From NCBI GenBank assembly GCA_019321725.1, contig CM033107.1:27324157-27388156 (forward strand): a DNA stretch of 64,000 nucleotides. Reading direction: 5' to 3'. Shown piece by piece: positions 1 through 10,760 of the stretch (positions are counted from its first letter, which is position 1; every line of letters starts with the position of its first letter). The notes beneath the pieces were generated by a model. The model was not told the DNA's origin, made no database searches, and worked only from the letters and a program-made list of their open reading frames with translations. Position numbers and translations under genes: made by a program. Source of the stretch: Paulownia fortunei. Its lineage: Eukaryota > Streptophyta > Magnoliopsida > Lamiales > Paulowniaceae.

Positions 1-1097
1 GGACATGAAATGAGTATTTCTAAATTCATTCCTAAATATATAGTTGATATAATTTAGTGTTAGAAATATCTATTTTTAAGGGAATCACTATTTTTAAAAG
101 TATGAGTTTAGTCATTCCTTCTCTTTCCACAAATTCAATCGGATTAGGTTTCGAGTGGATCGGGTTTGCCAAAATTCGACCCGACAAAATTTTTATGGAC
201 CTGAACTCGCCTTAAATCTGATAGTTAGTGGGTTGAATCCATTAAACCTGATTTATAATTTTTAAAAATATTAAAAAAAATTAAAAAAATAATATGATCA
301 TAACTTTCTAAATATTAGAAAATAATATTATTAACAAATATTTAAAATATACTTGTTATTTTCATATATTTAAATATGTATTAATGTTATATTATTATTT
401 TAATTTATAAGAGTATTATGTTTATATTTTTTATGACTATATATATAAGATTTGTATATTTTTTCATATATATATATAAATATACATCACATAAATATAT
501 ACATAATAAATATATATATATATATATATAATATTTAATTTTAAGGGATTAGGTTCGGGTTGGGATCGAATCTTAAAACTAAAATTTGAAACCTGCCTCG
601 AAATCCATTTATGGTATCAACCCTGCCCCAAGTGTAAAAAATATTATACTCATATAATTTATTTTCAATCTTTATTCTATTCATAATTTCATTTCATTCA
701 TATCTAATTCATTTTTGCACATCAATCGCCTATTATTACCTTAAACTAATTTTTCCCTATTAATTTCACTGTATGAAAAAATAATACAAGTATTCTTTAA
801 GAAATATAGCTTATATTTTTATCCATGTAAGTATATGGTTGATTACATTTACATTCTCTCTGAAATAGTTAAATCTAAATATATTTTATATGATCTCTTG
901 AATTTTTTTAATAAATAATATTTTTAACTATAAAAAAAAAGTTGATTCATTTGTAAAAATTAAGAAAATATCTCTTTTATTTTTTATTAGTTTCAATTAT
1001 AATATTCAATAAAATCTTAGTTCGTAAAAAAATGAAAGTTACTATATGTTAAATTGTCTATTTTTAAAGTCAATTCCAAAGTAATAGTTTTAACTTT
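1..1097. other. AT-rich intergenic DNA, no gene seen
   Basis: No coding potential is visible. Two richer patches at about 125-245 and 541-635 hold words such as gggattaggttcgggttggg and cgacccgac and flank an AT-rich middle with a (TA)n run near 503-531. This layout is typical of old non-autonomous plant DNA transposons, but I found no convincing terminal repeats or target-site duplication, so the element call is only a suggestion. Confidence 0.4.
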
Positions 1098-1263
1098 AAA
1101 GATCTTTATTCACTTATATAAATAAAAATAGTATATAATCATGTCTGTTACTTCAAAGTGCTATTTTGTGTATAAGGTTTTTTCTCATTAAAAATTAAAA
1201 ATTGAGAACAACTATATATGACACCATCTATTCTTAGTTATATATAAGTGAATAAAGATCTTT
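1098..1263. repeat. Small inverted-repeat element (MITE-like)
   Basis: The 23 bases at 1098-1120 (core gatctttattcacttatata) recur as a perfect reverse complement at 1241-1263, enclosing a 120-bp AT-rich spacer. Total size is 166 bp. The arms continue as a weaker match outward (taacttt versus the tttagtta side). Such size and structure fit a miniature inverted-repeat transposable element or a large hairpin. No clear target-site duplication was found. Confidence 0.45.
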
Positions 1264-1770
1264 TTTTAGTTATATATAGTTTTAATTTATGATCTTTAAA
1301 TTATGATTTTCTTCCTCATTCTCCCTTATTTTTCAATTTTTATTATCTATTTTTATAATTTTCTTTTTTTTCCTTTTTCCTTTTCCTTGTTCTCTTCCTT
1401 ACCCTTCCACCAACCAATTACCATCCCCAACACCACTATTGGCCACCAACCCCCCCTATCCAACACACACCCCATGCTTAGCGTCTCCCACAGCGGAAAC
1501 CCTACTCCAACACACTCGCCAGCAACCTTCTTCCACCCCAATGATCGCCACCAACAGCCCTCACCCGAACGACTGCCACCAATCAGGCATTTAACCAAAC
1601 AACAATAAGAACAAATAACAATTGAAAGTATTTAATACAAACTCATGAATGTTTCTTAGGTTTCATTTAAATTATGAATTTAAAATTAAAAATAACAAGT
1701 TCATTTATATAGTGTATTTCAAATCTATTTTAAATAAAATTATTTAAAATCATTCAAAATCAATGATTTT
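1264..1770. other. Pyrimidine-rich intergenic stretch
   Basis: The sequence passes from T-rich (1300-1400) to C-rich (1400-1600). Both strands have open frames of 80-100 codons here, but the translations are low-complexity and show no family resemblance, so I do not call a gene. Confidence 0.4.
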
Positions 1771-2151
1771 TAGTAAACGCTGCGAAGGCAACGGAGAGTG
1801 GACTCTTCAATCACCAGAGCCGATCGATCTATTCATCCTTGAAGACCTGACTCGCCCAGTCGGGAGTGCTGCCACCAAACGAGACCCGACGCATGGCCTC
1901 CATCACTTTGATGGCATTCTCCGCCATCAAGGGAGCATTGCGCGCCTCTCGTCCTCTTTGATACAGTGGCCTCATCTTTTTCTTCTTTCTTTATCTTCAT
2001 GGTCTTTGTCGCTTAGATCAAGCCCTGATACTCCATTCCTCACCTAACCATTCGACAAGTGATGGAAGTTAGGGTTTGGATATTGATCGGAGAAATTTGT
2101 TTCTTCGTCTTCATTGCCATCGTTGTCGACGGTAGAAGTTGCGGCATTCAT
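1771..2151 (-). pseudogene. Decayed gene fragment of unknown family
   Basis: Reading the minus strand from an ATG at 2151 gives an acidic N-terminal segment beginning MNAATSTVDNDGNEDEE, an in-frame TAG after 35 residues, then a stop near 1975. A second frame starting around 1975 reads MRPLYQRGREARNAPL followed by MAENAIKVMEAMRRVSFGG and STPDWASQVFKDE, then TAG, IDRLW and TGA. The composition (acidic head, basic amphipathic helix, a TPDW..QV stretch) looks like a real small plant protein rather than noise. The TAG and TGA codons sit where W and R would be expected, as C-to-T decay would produce. I do not recognise the family with certainty. It is broken by at least one frameshift and three stops. 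Confidence 0.45.
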
Positions 2152-3690
2152 TTTTGTAGCCACAGTCCCAGGTGTGTATATACATATATAGATATATATA
2201 AATCAATTTAAAGGGTATCACAAGACAAATCAATACTTAAAGTTGATGTCATAAATCTCTGACGTGTGCAGACTTTTGAGTAACATGATATTTTTAAATT
2301 ATTTTTTTTAACATAGGGAAGTCTTTTGCATTTTCGCTACAATATAGAGAGTTTTATGCATTTTACTCAGAAAAGAAAAAAATTGCTCTATGAGATTGAA
2401 ATATAAAGAAGAGAGGTGCATTTGAACACTTAATTTTATACATAGAAATAATTGAAATTTTTTCTTCATTTTCTTTTCCTCCATTTGTCCTTTTTTGTTC
2501 TAGTTTTTGTCTCTCAATTCTTTTTCCGGTTCTAATAACTATTTTTCTTCTTTTCTTTTCTAAAAGATGGGGATAAGGAATATGAAAGATAAAAGGGTTA
2601 GCGACAAGAGAAGAAAGACAGGGGGTGTGAGCAAGCGAGGAGAGATAGCGCACGTTGGCAACAAGAGTGAAGCATAGAGAATAAAGAGAAGGTGGCGACC
2701 GGGGGGGGGGGGGATTACAATGGGAAGATAGAAGGATGGAAGAGAGAGAGCGAGAAAGATGAGAGGTTGGACGAGGAGGGGAGGAAGGATGCGATGAGGA
2801 AAGAGATGGAGATGTTAATAAGAAGAGAGAAGGCGATATTTGATGGTGAGGAGAAATAGAATGGAGGAGTTGCGGCAACAGTTGTGGGGGGATGGAGCAA
2901 GCGATTGGGAGGGGGAGACAGACACGAAGAGAAAATTGAGTGAGGTGGGAGGGAAAGAGCCATAGAGAAGAGGGATCGGTGGTGTGTGAGAAAGATAGAG
3001 AGTTGACTTAAAAACTATGTTTAGAGTTTAGATTTTAGTGTGAGAAGAAAAGGCAAAATATTTAAACATAAAAACAAAATTACGTCATTTCAAATAAGAA
3101 ATAGTTTTTCTTAATATTGTTTCCTCTAAATTTTATGATCCAATTATAATTTTTAGGTTTAATGGAATTGAGCATCTTTAAATTGAATTCCAAACAATAA
3201 AATTTGGATTAAATCGTATTTACACGAGCCCCACTCTGTATAACTTGGGGAGAGGACTAAAATTGTATTTGTTTTTAAAATATTATGAAGTTCTCAATGA
3301 GATGATTTTAATCATGATTATATTATTAACATATCTCTCTGGCTACAGAAACATTATAAATTCACCATTTTCAAATACATGTAAATACTTAAAAAATTAT
3401 TTGTGGGCAGAATGATTATTTAATAAATTAATATTTTAATTATTTTTTCAAGTTTTTTAAAAATTGAGGATAAAGTGATCGATTTATGACATTCGTTTAA
3501 ATATTTTAATAAATAAACTTAAATGAGCGATTTTTGTAGTTGTAAAAGATAAACGAAATGAGTTCGTGGATTACATTGCAGCCATTCATCTATGGACTCT
3601 CGTGTGGAATCTATACATGAACGGTCAGGATGTCCCAATTCGAGCGGGTCTGTGACCGGCTAACAATAAAGCCAACAGAGGTCAAAACCG
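2152..3690. other. Intergenic DNA with purine-rich tract
   Basis: Positions 2577-3010 are strongly purine-rich (GA-type) on the + strand and include a run of 13 G at 2701-2713. The long minus-strand frames here translate to S/P/L/H-rich low complexity and are not called. The rest (3010-3690) is AT-rich with nothing recognisable. Confidence 0.4.
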
Positions 3691-3760
3691 CAAACAAAGT
3701 AGAACGTGGAACGGTGGAAAGCAGCAGAGCAACTCAGCCACTCCGTTGAACAGTTTGAGG
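3690..3760 (+). promoter_or_regulatory. Putative promoter with AACGG (MSA-like) cores
   Basis: Upstream of the 246-codon gene, AACGG occurs at 3710-3714 and its reverse complement CCGTT at 3743-3747. AACGG is the core of the plant mitosis-specific activator element bound by three-repeat MYB factors. Two copies within 40 bp of a probable cell-cycle gene are suggestive, but five-base motifs occur often by chance. Confidence 0.25.
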
Positions 3761-4667
3761 CCTAGTATGCGATGAAGTTCAGTTCAGTTCCAACTTCCAT
3801 GTATTGAGTGACGCTAATATTTATCCAAATACGTTCACCATCGCAGGCGCACACGGCCGGCGGCATCTGTAGTGCTTTAAACTCGCTCGCCCTCGGCTTC
3901 AGATCTTGGGGATCTTCCCTTTTATTCTACAACAGTTCTTCAGATCACCATTGTCCAATCAATACTCTCATCTCTGCCATTGAAAGGTATTATGTTTTTC
4001 AACCTAATCCTTACTTCTATAGCGAGCATCCCTTCTTTGTTTTTCTTCTTTAAGTAATTTCTATACTCTCAATTTTCAATTTCAGGAGTAAAGAAATCCA
4101 CTTTCCATTGCAATTGAACTAGGGCTTTACTTCGCCTCCATTTCAATTTCAACTCAGACGCTTCCTATCTTTCCATCACTTGCTATCATTTTCTGTTTCA
4201 GGTGAGTTTTTTTTCCCTTCCTCTCTGTCCGCGCTTTTGCCTGCTTTCCGTATGTAAATAATTTACTATTACGCAGTCATTTTTTAACTACTTTGAGAGC
4301 TAATTTATCCATTTGCTTCGGTTGCTCATTCGTCATTGAAGTAAGTTTGCGGCTGATTTCTTTTCTGTTTATATTTCTCACCATTCCTTCAATATTAAAG
4401 TGATATGTTTTCATGGATATTTGGTGGCAAAGTATTCGTTCTTGCAGACTCAATAATGTGAACATTAAGTTTGAAAATTTTGGATGGAAATGTTTCCATT
4501 TTATTTCTTAGGCCCCAGTTCGGCACCATAAAACTATGTTTGTCTTCTATTTGTTTGCTTGTAGATTTTATTTTGCTTAAATTGGAATATTTGTAATTTG
4601 TATATTCCTGGCGCAGCTCAGACTTTTCTTTAGGGTGACTGTTCCTTTTCAAATATCCCTTTGAGAC

Positions 4668-5408
4668 ATGGGCACTGAGGCATGTACCGACGAGTTAATG
4701 AACGAAGAAAATCTCTCTCGGAATTCCATTTCTGAACCCGAAGTATCTGACGAAAGCTGTGGCATTATGGAAGCAAAGAATGTCGTAGTGCTGTCTCAAT
4801 CTTCTACACGGGCAGCGAATCGAAGACCTTCGATAGGGCCGCTAACTCCAGATTCCAACCGAGAGAATGGAGAACAAAACCATGATTTGTCATCCCCACT
4901 CACGGTGGTTTCTTCCCCTCCCAATTCTCATTGCTTCAATTCTACCAAGAGTAATCCTGCTACTTCTCCAGATGGAAACAGCTTAGAAACCCCAAAAGAG
5001 ACCTTATTTGATTCGTTTGCACCAGGTCCTGATAAGTTCATGCTTGCTCCTCACCACAGGAAATATAGGGAAGAATCATGGACCCATGTTAAGCGACGGC
5101 TCAACTTCATGTGTGAGACAAATTTGGTCAGAGATATTTGTCATGAATCAAACATAGAGACAATCTCTGATGAAGAGCATTTGTTTGAGATTGTCTACAG
5201 CACTATACTAGATGCTATTGTTTCAGAGCAGACCAAAGAACTTGTTGCCAAGTTTCCAACTCGGGATTCAGATTTAGACGGATTCAGGACGCCTAAATCT
5301 GCACCTCACCTCAGTGGGGTTGCTGAAACATGTCCTGGAGCTCCAGTGAAGTCCACTAGTAAGTACAGAAACATTGACAAGGAAATATGCAGAAAGCTTG
5401 AATTCTGA
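4668..5408 (+). CDS. Putative cell-cycle protein with cyclin-docking and SMR-like motifs
   Basis: Coding is one uninterrupted exon of 246 codons. The leader looks spliced twice: introns 3987-4085 (gtat...tttcag) and 4202-4616 (gtgagt...gcgcag). ATG 4668 is chosen because no earlier in-frame start leads into it. The protein is hydrophilic and probably disordered over residues 1-115, with no signal peptide or membrane segment. Visible motifs: S/T-P sites at T60, S76, S83, S100, T108 and T208; KRRLNF at 142-147 and RKLEF at 242-246, both fitting the RxLxF cyclin-docking pattern; and TP at 208-209 followed by CPGAPVK at 222-228, which resembles the C-terminal motif of plant SIAMESE-related (SMR) CDK inhibitors. 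A helical segment spans about 131-197. I infer a CDK substrate or inhibitor-like regulator. SMR proteins are usually much shorter, so family membership is not established. Confidence 0.75.
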   Translation: MGTEACTDELMNEENLSRNSISEPEVSDESCGIMEAKNVVVLSQSSTRAANRRPSIGPLTPDSNRENGEQNHDLSSPLTVVSSPPNSHCFNSTKSNPATSPDGNSLETPKETLFDSFAPGPDKFMLAPHHRKYREESWTHVKRRLNFMCETNLVRDICHESNIETISDEEHLFEIVYSTILDAIVSEQTKELVAKFPTRDSDLDGFRTPKSAPHLSGVAETCPGAPVKSTSKYRNIDKEICRKLEF

Positions 5409-7149
5409 CCACTGTCCTTGACAGGAAGTTGATGTAGTTTGAAAAGTAGCTCATATTTTCTTAGATTCATTTACTTGTGTTCTGATACTTTTGTGGCATA
5501 GTAACAATATCATAGTGTGAGCACTGTTGTAAGATTGTTAATGGCATATTTATCTTTGGAACAGTTTACAGTTTTTTTCTCTACAAGTCTATGGTTTACT
5601 GGCATGTTTCTTGATAAATTTTTAATTCATCTAGATTTTGAGATTACTGTTACACACACACAGACTCGCACTCTCTCTTAGACATTTTGAAATGTATGGG
5701 GGAGTCCACTGCTCCTGGTGAAAATAAAGAATTGGAAATAAAGGTTTATGGGTAATGGCTTCTTTAGCCATTGCTGCCAAAGGAGGATTCAAAGTCAACA
5801 CTTTATTCTGTTGAGTGCTTGCACAGAAATTATAAAAAGCTTTGTAGTTGGAGTAAATGAAGGATAGCTATTTTCATTGTTTTCCAGTTGGTTTAAAACA
5901 TCAGTAATTTTTGAATTACAACCAGTGGCTGAGAAACCAAGAAAAGGTTCTGAATATCTTATATAAAGTTGCAAAAGATTGCTCGTGTGGGGTTGGCATT
6001 TGTCTGTGTTGACATTTATTGCTGATACCATTCTTTGACTAAACAAGTGTGTATGTTGATATTTATTGCTTGTATCATTCTCCCCGACCTATGGTACTTA
6101 TGGAAGCGCAGCCATATCATACTTATGGAAGCGCAGCCATATCATGCAACTATGCCTTAGTAAGGGTGCTTTATAGCTGTCAAAAGTATAAGGAAATACA
6201 ATTGTGCTTCCACTAACGACGAGTTATAGCTTTTGGTCTTGATTTTAACAATTGGTATAAGAATATAGTTAAGAGCAAAGTTATGGGTTTCATTATCCAA
6301 GGATGACATTTATTGTCAATATTATCTTTTAATTCGGTTGTGCTTCTGCTAACTATAAGTTTTAGTTTAGCAATAATTCTAACAGAATCTATCAGTTGCA
6401 TTGATAATGTGTAATACATAGAATAATCTACTTTCCGGGAGATGCCACTCTGCCGCATGCGTATGGAAGTTTTTGTTTTGGATCCTTGGATAATATTCTT
6501 ATTGTAACTGAATCTATAGCCAACAAAAAGAAGGTGGCGTATCCTCTATTTCTTGTTTTGGATATGGATTTTACCAAAAGATAGTTCATAAATACGGTGA
6601 AGTTGGTGAAATTAGGCCTATGAAATAACAATGTCAACCTGTTGTGTTCTTATTTTCAGTGGCATTTGATTCTTCATGTGCAGCGATTGCTGATGTTTGA
6701 CTACTTCAACTACTGATTCTACAAAAAAATTGCTACTTGTGTGGCCTTCAGTTCATATTGCAAACGCTCCTGCGGGGCTGACAATAATTTTTTTTTATCC
6801 CTACAGTTTATATATAAAATGAATAATAGATATGTTGCTATATAAATAAAGGAGGAGGTAATTACATTATTTTTGCCAAGGGCCTTTTCTCTATGCATGT
6901 TGGACTTTACCAAATCCACATAATAGTTTTCCAAAGCACGAGTACGAAATAAACGGAGAAAATTCTTTCTAAATAAATTTTAGAAAGGGGCGTTGCAAAT
7001 TTCTGTGCACTGTGTCATCATTTCATGGAAAGAGGGGAACGTCTGCCTCTGGTTGAAATCAAACCTGAAGTAATCCAGCAACATGTGCATAATTAGTCAG
7101 GTATAGGGAATTTGCTTAGTCTGGTTCCTCCACTTTCAAAGATTTTGTG
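5409..7149. other. 3' UTR then intergenic DNA
   Basis: The 3' UTR of the preceding gene begins here; possible AATAAA signals lie near 5723 and 5736. Beyond about 5750 I see no gene. Short open frames on the minus strand (for example 5795-6934) have no family features. A 25-bp tandem duplication is listed separately. Confidence 0.45.
6096..6145. repeat. 25-bp perfect tandem duplication
   Basis: The word acttatggaagcgcagccat plus atcat occurs twice in a row, at 6096-6120 and 6121-6145. It lies in intergenic DNA and looks like a simple replication-slippage product. Confidence 0.9.
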
Positions 7150-7600
7150 TTGTGTCGCAATTTGTTTTGATGCTTGAAGTCTTGCCTAAGGATCTTGATA
7201 TTGGGGTGTATGCAATTCTCATACGCATTGGGATTCTTGATGAGGCCTTCCATGAAGAATACTGGCCAGGGATTCGATCTGGTAGTTTCTTGGATTACGA
7301 GTGTAACTGGGCATGTTTAAGAGGGTGTCCAATGTGAGCCAGATGGCATGGAATAGTTGCAGATCATTGGGCTGGGATGAAACCTCGATCTATGTTCATC
7401 TCACCTACCTGGCTATTTTTGGACTTTCCAGCTCGCGCTTGCCTGTGCCATGCCTGAAGCTGGCACAGTTCGGATTCTCGATGATGATTGGGAGGTCAAG
7501 AGAAATATCTAATTGTAGTTGGAACACAGGAAAGGAGAACAAAGGCACGACGTCACCAACGGCCATAGAAACCATGGGTCGTTGATTTTTGATATGGTCA
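7150..7600 (-). pseudogene. LEA_2 domain pseudogene
   Basis: Minus-strand translation from about 7600 gives HIKNQRPM, then LDISLDLPIIIENPNCASFR, the signature strand-turn of the LEA_2 (NDR1/HIN1-like) fold. A frameshift near 7410 moves the reading to QVGEMNIDRGFIPAQ, stop, SATIPCHL. A further shift leads to VFFMEGLIKNPNAYENC and ILRQDFKH, which match the family's C-terminal half in order. The N-terminal basic and transmembrane part is missing. It lies about 840 bp downstream of the intact LEA_2 gene at 8439-9083 on the same strand, so the two may descend from a local tandem pair, although the amino-acid sequences differ considerably. At least two frameshifts and one stop make it non-functional. 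Confidence 0.7.
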
Positions 7601-8438
7601 ATGCCAAGATGAGGCAGGATATTTATTCTTCTGGACTACGCATAGTGTATCACTTTTCCATGATCTAGGCATTCATGATAAATAACACTCCGTAGGAATT
7701 AAAGCTCTCCACGGTAAGGCCTCTTTAATAATCACATTTCAAGAAGACAAGAACATGAAAATATTGTTAAGACCTAAAAAACATGCTAGTATGACATTTG
7801 GATTTTGAGGCATGCAGGTTGCCAGATGATTCAACTAAACAAAATCAGAGAGAGTTCATATTTATAGTTGGGCCTACTGACAGAAGTGTAAATGAATATT
7901 TGTTAAGTGCATCTGAATTCCTAAGGTAGGTAGCTAGCGAGGATTCGCTTTCAACTAATTGATCGGAGGGTTCCTCTGATGATCAAATAAAGTCACAGTA
8001 ATAAACTTCCACTTGACTGAAAAAGAAAGACGAGATGCATAAACATGACTAGATCAGGATCTGCATCATGAATCCAAAAACCAAATAGGAGTTTATCAAT
8101 ATAAATCAAGCGTAATAGATTTGTTATAACCTCAGAACATTGAACAACTGATTCCATATATATATATATGTATGGATGTATGTATAATAACGTACTACTC
8201 GCAGGCTAAAATGTGTAGTACATATTATGCGAATCCTTGTTGTCTAATCGGGTGCTGCTGCCTGACTTGATCTTTTTCATCCGTGTACATACAAAGTATG
8301 AAGGGAAATGAGTATTATGGAGTAGTAATTATTTAATTTGTTAGAAAGGGGTGGGATAGGTAGCTTGAAGATAGCCACAGAAGAGGCAGATATATGTATC
8401 TGATCTGAATAAATGGCTTGATCCTGAGCTTTTTGTTT
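7601..8438. other. Intergenic DNA, nothing recognised
   Basis: AT-rich with a short (TA)n and TATG-type run at 8157-8190. This includes the 3' UTR of the minus-strand LEA_2 gene ending at 8439. No open frame with recognisable content. Confidence 0.4.
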
Positions 8439-9083
8439 TCATAACTTGGTCTTATAATGACATTTGGAGTCAGAAAGATTCCGACTGGCAAGATGGATAC
8501 CCAGATCGCAACTGCAGTAGATGACGACGTGAATATTAAAAAAGAGTATGGGCACTTTCCCTGCTACTCTCATGTAAATCTGAAAAGGCACCGTTCCGGA
8601 GATGACGTCCGAATACAAAGTGGAGTTTGAGAAGAGGCGATCGGCCATTAAAACGAGGGTGATGTTCAAAGAGCGGGTGTCGCGGACGCCAATCTTGCCG
8701 GGGATGATGGGGACCTCGCCTACGTCTTCGTCACTGTACCTCAGGAAAGCAGTGCTGTTGGTGTACTTAAAGCCCACCATGTTGGGGTTCTTGATGGAGA
8801 TGCTCATGTCAAGGGTGAAGTTCAACAGGACTGTTTGCCTAGCTGTGTCCAGGGAGAAATCCAGGTCGCCGAGTGCAACGGAATTGACGGTCATCACAAC
8901 ACTTTTCACCTTGAATACTGTGAGCCCCAGAATTAGAAACAACAACCCCACAATGATCATCACTACCGTCACCCACAGGCATATGCATCTTCTTGTGTTT
9001 TTTCTCCTGCGGCGTTGGGGAGAGACCATCAGCATGTGAATATCCTCTTGTCCGCTCTCTATTGATGATGACTCTACCTCCAT
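8439..9083 (-). CDS. LEA_2 (NDR1/HIN1-like) membrane protein
   Basis: A single-exon gene of 214 codons if translation starts at ATG 9083. The order is a short acidic N-terminus, a basic cluster RRRRKNTRR (24-32), one transmembrane helix (about 35-57), then a LEA_2 beta domain with the family hallmark SISIKNPN (94-101) followed by VGFKYTNSTAF, VGEVPIIPG and a C-terminal SDSKCHYKTKL. N-glycosylation sequons such as NFT and NST lie after the membrane segment, as expected of a domain facing outside the cytosol. Proteins of this family sit in plasma membrane or endomembranes and are linked to stress and defence responses; the substrate or partner is unknown. An in-frame upstream ATG at 9143 would add 20 residues encoded through a tetranucleotide repeat. 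I prefer 9083 because MEVESS begins the family-like acidic head. Confidence 0.88.
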   Translation of the reverse strand: MEVESSSIESGQEDIHMLMVSPQRRRRKNTRRCICLWVTVVMIIVGLLFLILGLTVFKVKSVVMTVNSVALGDLDFSLDTARQTVLLNFTLDMSISIKNPNMVGFKYTNSTAFLRYSDEDVGEVPIIPGKIGVRDTRSLNITLVLMADRLFSNSTLYSDVISGTVPFQIYMRVAGKVPILFFNIHVVIYCSCDLGIHLASRNLSDSKCHYKTKL

Positions 9084-9984
9084 TCCTACAGTCCTTCGCG
9101 GGATGAATGAATGAATGAATGAAAGGTTTACTATGACATACATAATAATAGGGAATTAAGGTTGTGTTTGTAGTCTGAATTGGAGTTAGGTTTTCAATCT
9201 ATAATAATAAATTTATTGAATTTATTTTGATAATTTTAAATATTTTTTAAATTATTGAGATGAATTTAAAATTATTTTATAATTATTCTATTGAATTTTT
9301 TATTTAAATTTAAATTATTTCATTCAAATAAAATATAAATAAATTGAGGCGGGTTTTAGTTTCTTTAACTGCTACGTACCAGTCAATCTGTGCGGGGCGC
9401 GTGTGTATATATAAATACACATGTCACCTTTGAAATTTGTAGTGAACACTGGTGGTCAGCAAACAGCACAAGAGCTACCTAGCTAGCTTGGAGGCAATTT
9501 GTAATTTACCTAATACTTGTTCCTCTTAATTTTCCACATTACAATCATCAATTTGTTTAGTTTTTCAATTTATATTCCTCGTTATAGATTAACAATATGT
9601 CTATATAAAAAAATGAATATACATTAATGAAAAACGAAAATATATGGGTTGATGTAAATTTATATTATGTAATATAAAGTGAAATTTCAAATTGGAATAA
9701 AATTGAGAGTAGAAACCCACTTCTACTCTAATTAATTAAGCGGCCGACCTATATAAGGTACTAATTAGGGAGCAGAGTAAGTAAGAGATTACTGCTGCTA
9801 AAAGTCCCAAGTCTTGAACACATTAAACATGGACGATGATGGAGACGTGCGGGGGCATTCATTAACAGGGCAACTGTACACTTACCCCCCACCCCACAAC
9901 CCCAAACCCCAAAAATATGCAGGGGGGGTGGTTTACTATACTGTAAATAAGCAATACAACATAGGAGCACATAATGCAAATGAA
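9084..9984. other. Upstream region of LEA_2 gene
   Basis: A (GAAT)n microsatellite lies at 9104-9121. A minus-strand TATA-like element atttatatatac is at 9406-9417 with G/C-rich sequence and ACGT cores (9373-9400) behind it, which could be the LEA_2 promoter. The block between 9180 and 9350 is almost pure A+T. From 9814 to 9980 the + strand has an open frame with runs of C and A that I judge spurious. Confidence 0.4.
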
Positions 9985-10760
9985 ATTATTGAAATAACGA
10001 AACAAACTCTCAGGCTCTCAGGCTGGAAACAAATGGACCTCTTCATCGCTAGCAGAGTCACCCTCCTCAAGTCCTCCCCGTCTACCAAATGTCCACTTTC
10101 CTTCTCCCCCAAAACCTTTGTGAAAAAATGGATCGCACTCATGACTCATGAGAACCTTGATTTGGAATCCAAGCCAAAATAATAACTTCCTAGCTCTGAA
10201 AAAGTTGGGATAGCATCTGCACTCCTAAAAGCTCCGGAGGTTTGGGAATTAGAAATTAGTATTTGAACAAAGCTCTCGTTGGCAAATTTGCTTGGACCTT
10301 AAGCATTACCTCCAGTAAATTATGGCCCCAAAGCCTCAAATATCTCAAGAGGCAATAATTTCTTGGATCAAAACACTTAACCCAAATTCCTCTTCTTGGA
10401 TCTCGAAAGACCTTCAAAAGCAAAAATTTGCTCTTCAAAGAAAGAAGCCTGTTTTCTGCTGCTCGACCCCGATAACCGCATATTGGAGGACCCATGGATT
10501 CCCACCTTGGAAAATTTCTCTCATCATCTCAATCCAAACCGTCCCTACCCCTGATCACACGGTCCACTACATCAAACAACTCATCGACCCCACCTCCCTC
10601 TCATGGAATGTCACTCTTCTCAATGAACTCTTCCAACCCCATTCCTGACCACACCCTCCAAGAGGATTTCCTCACTTTTTCCACCATAGCCATGCACTTA
10701 AATTTGGAAAAACCGAAACTCCATCCTCCAAATCACTTGGAAAGTGATTAAACGTAATTT
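9985..10760 (+). mobile_element. Degenerate LINE (non-LTR retrotransposon) ORF2 fragment
   Basis: Conceptual translation across frames gives RLSGWKQMDLFIASRVTLLK followed by SFSPKTFVKKW, the thumb region that follows the reverse-transcriptase core in plant L1-type elements. About 300 bp on, it gives ILEDPWIPTLENFSHHLNPN and PLMECHSSQ, the typical segment before the zinc-knuckle domain. Several stops and frameshifts separate the pieces. The catalytic YADD part is absent, so this is a truncated, dead copy. Confidence 0.7.

Noticed and set aside
1303..1608. Overlapping open frames of about 80-100 codons on both strands
   Set aside because: Low-complexity F/P/S-rich or W/G-rich translations of a pyrimidine-rich stretch; no start context or splice evidence.
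2363..2963. Minus-strand open frames of 171 and 82 codons
   Set aside because: They are the translation of a purine-rich low-complexity tract (S, P, L, H repeats) and contain no domain-like sequence.
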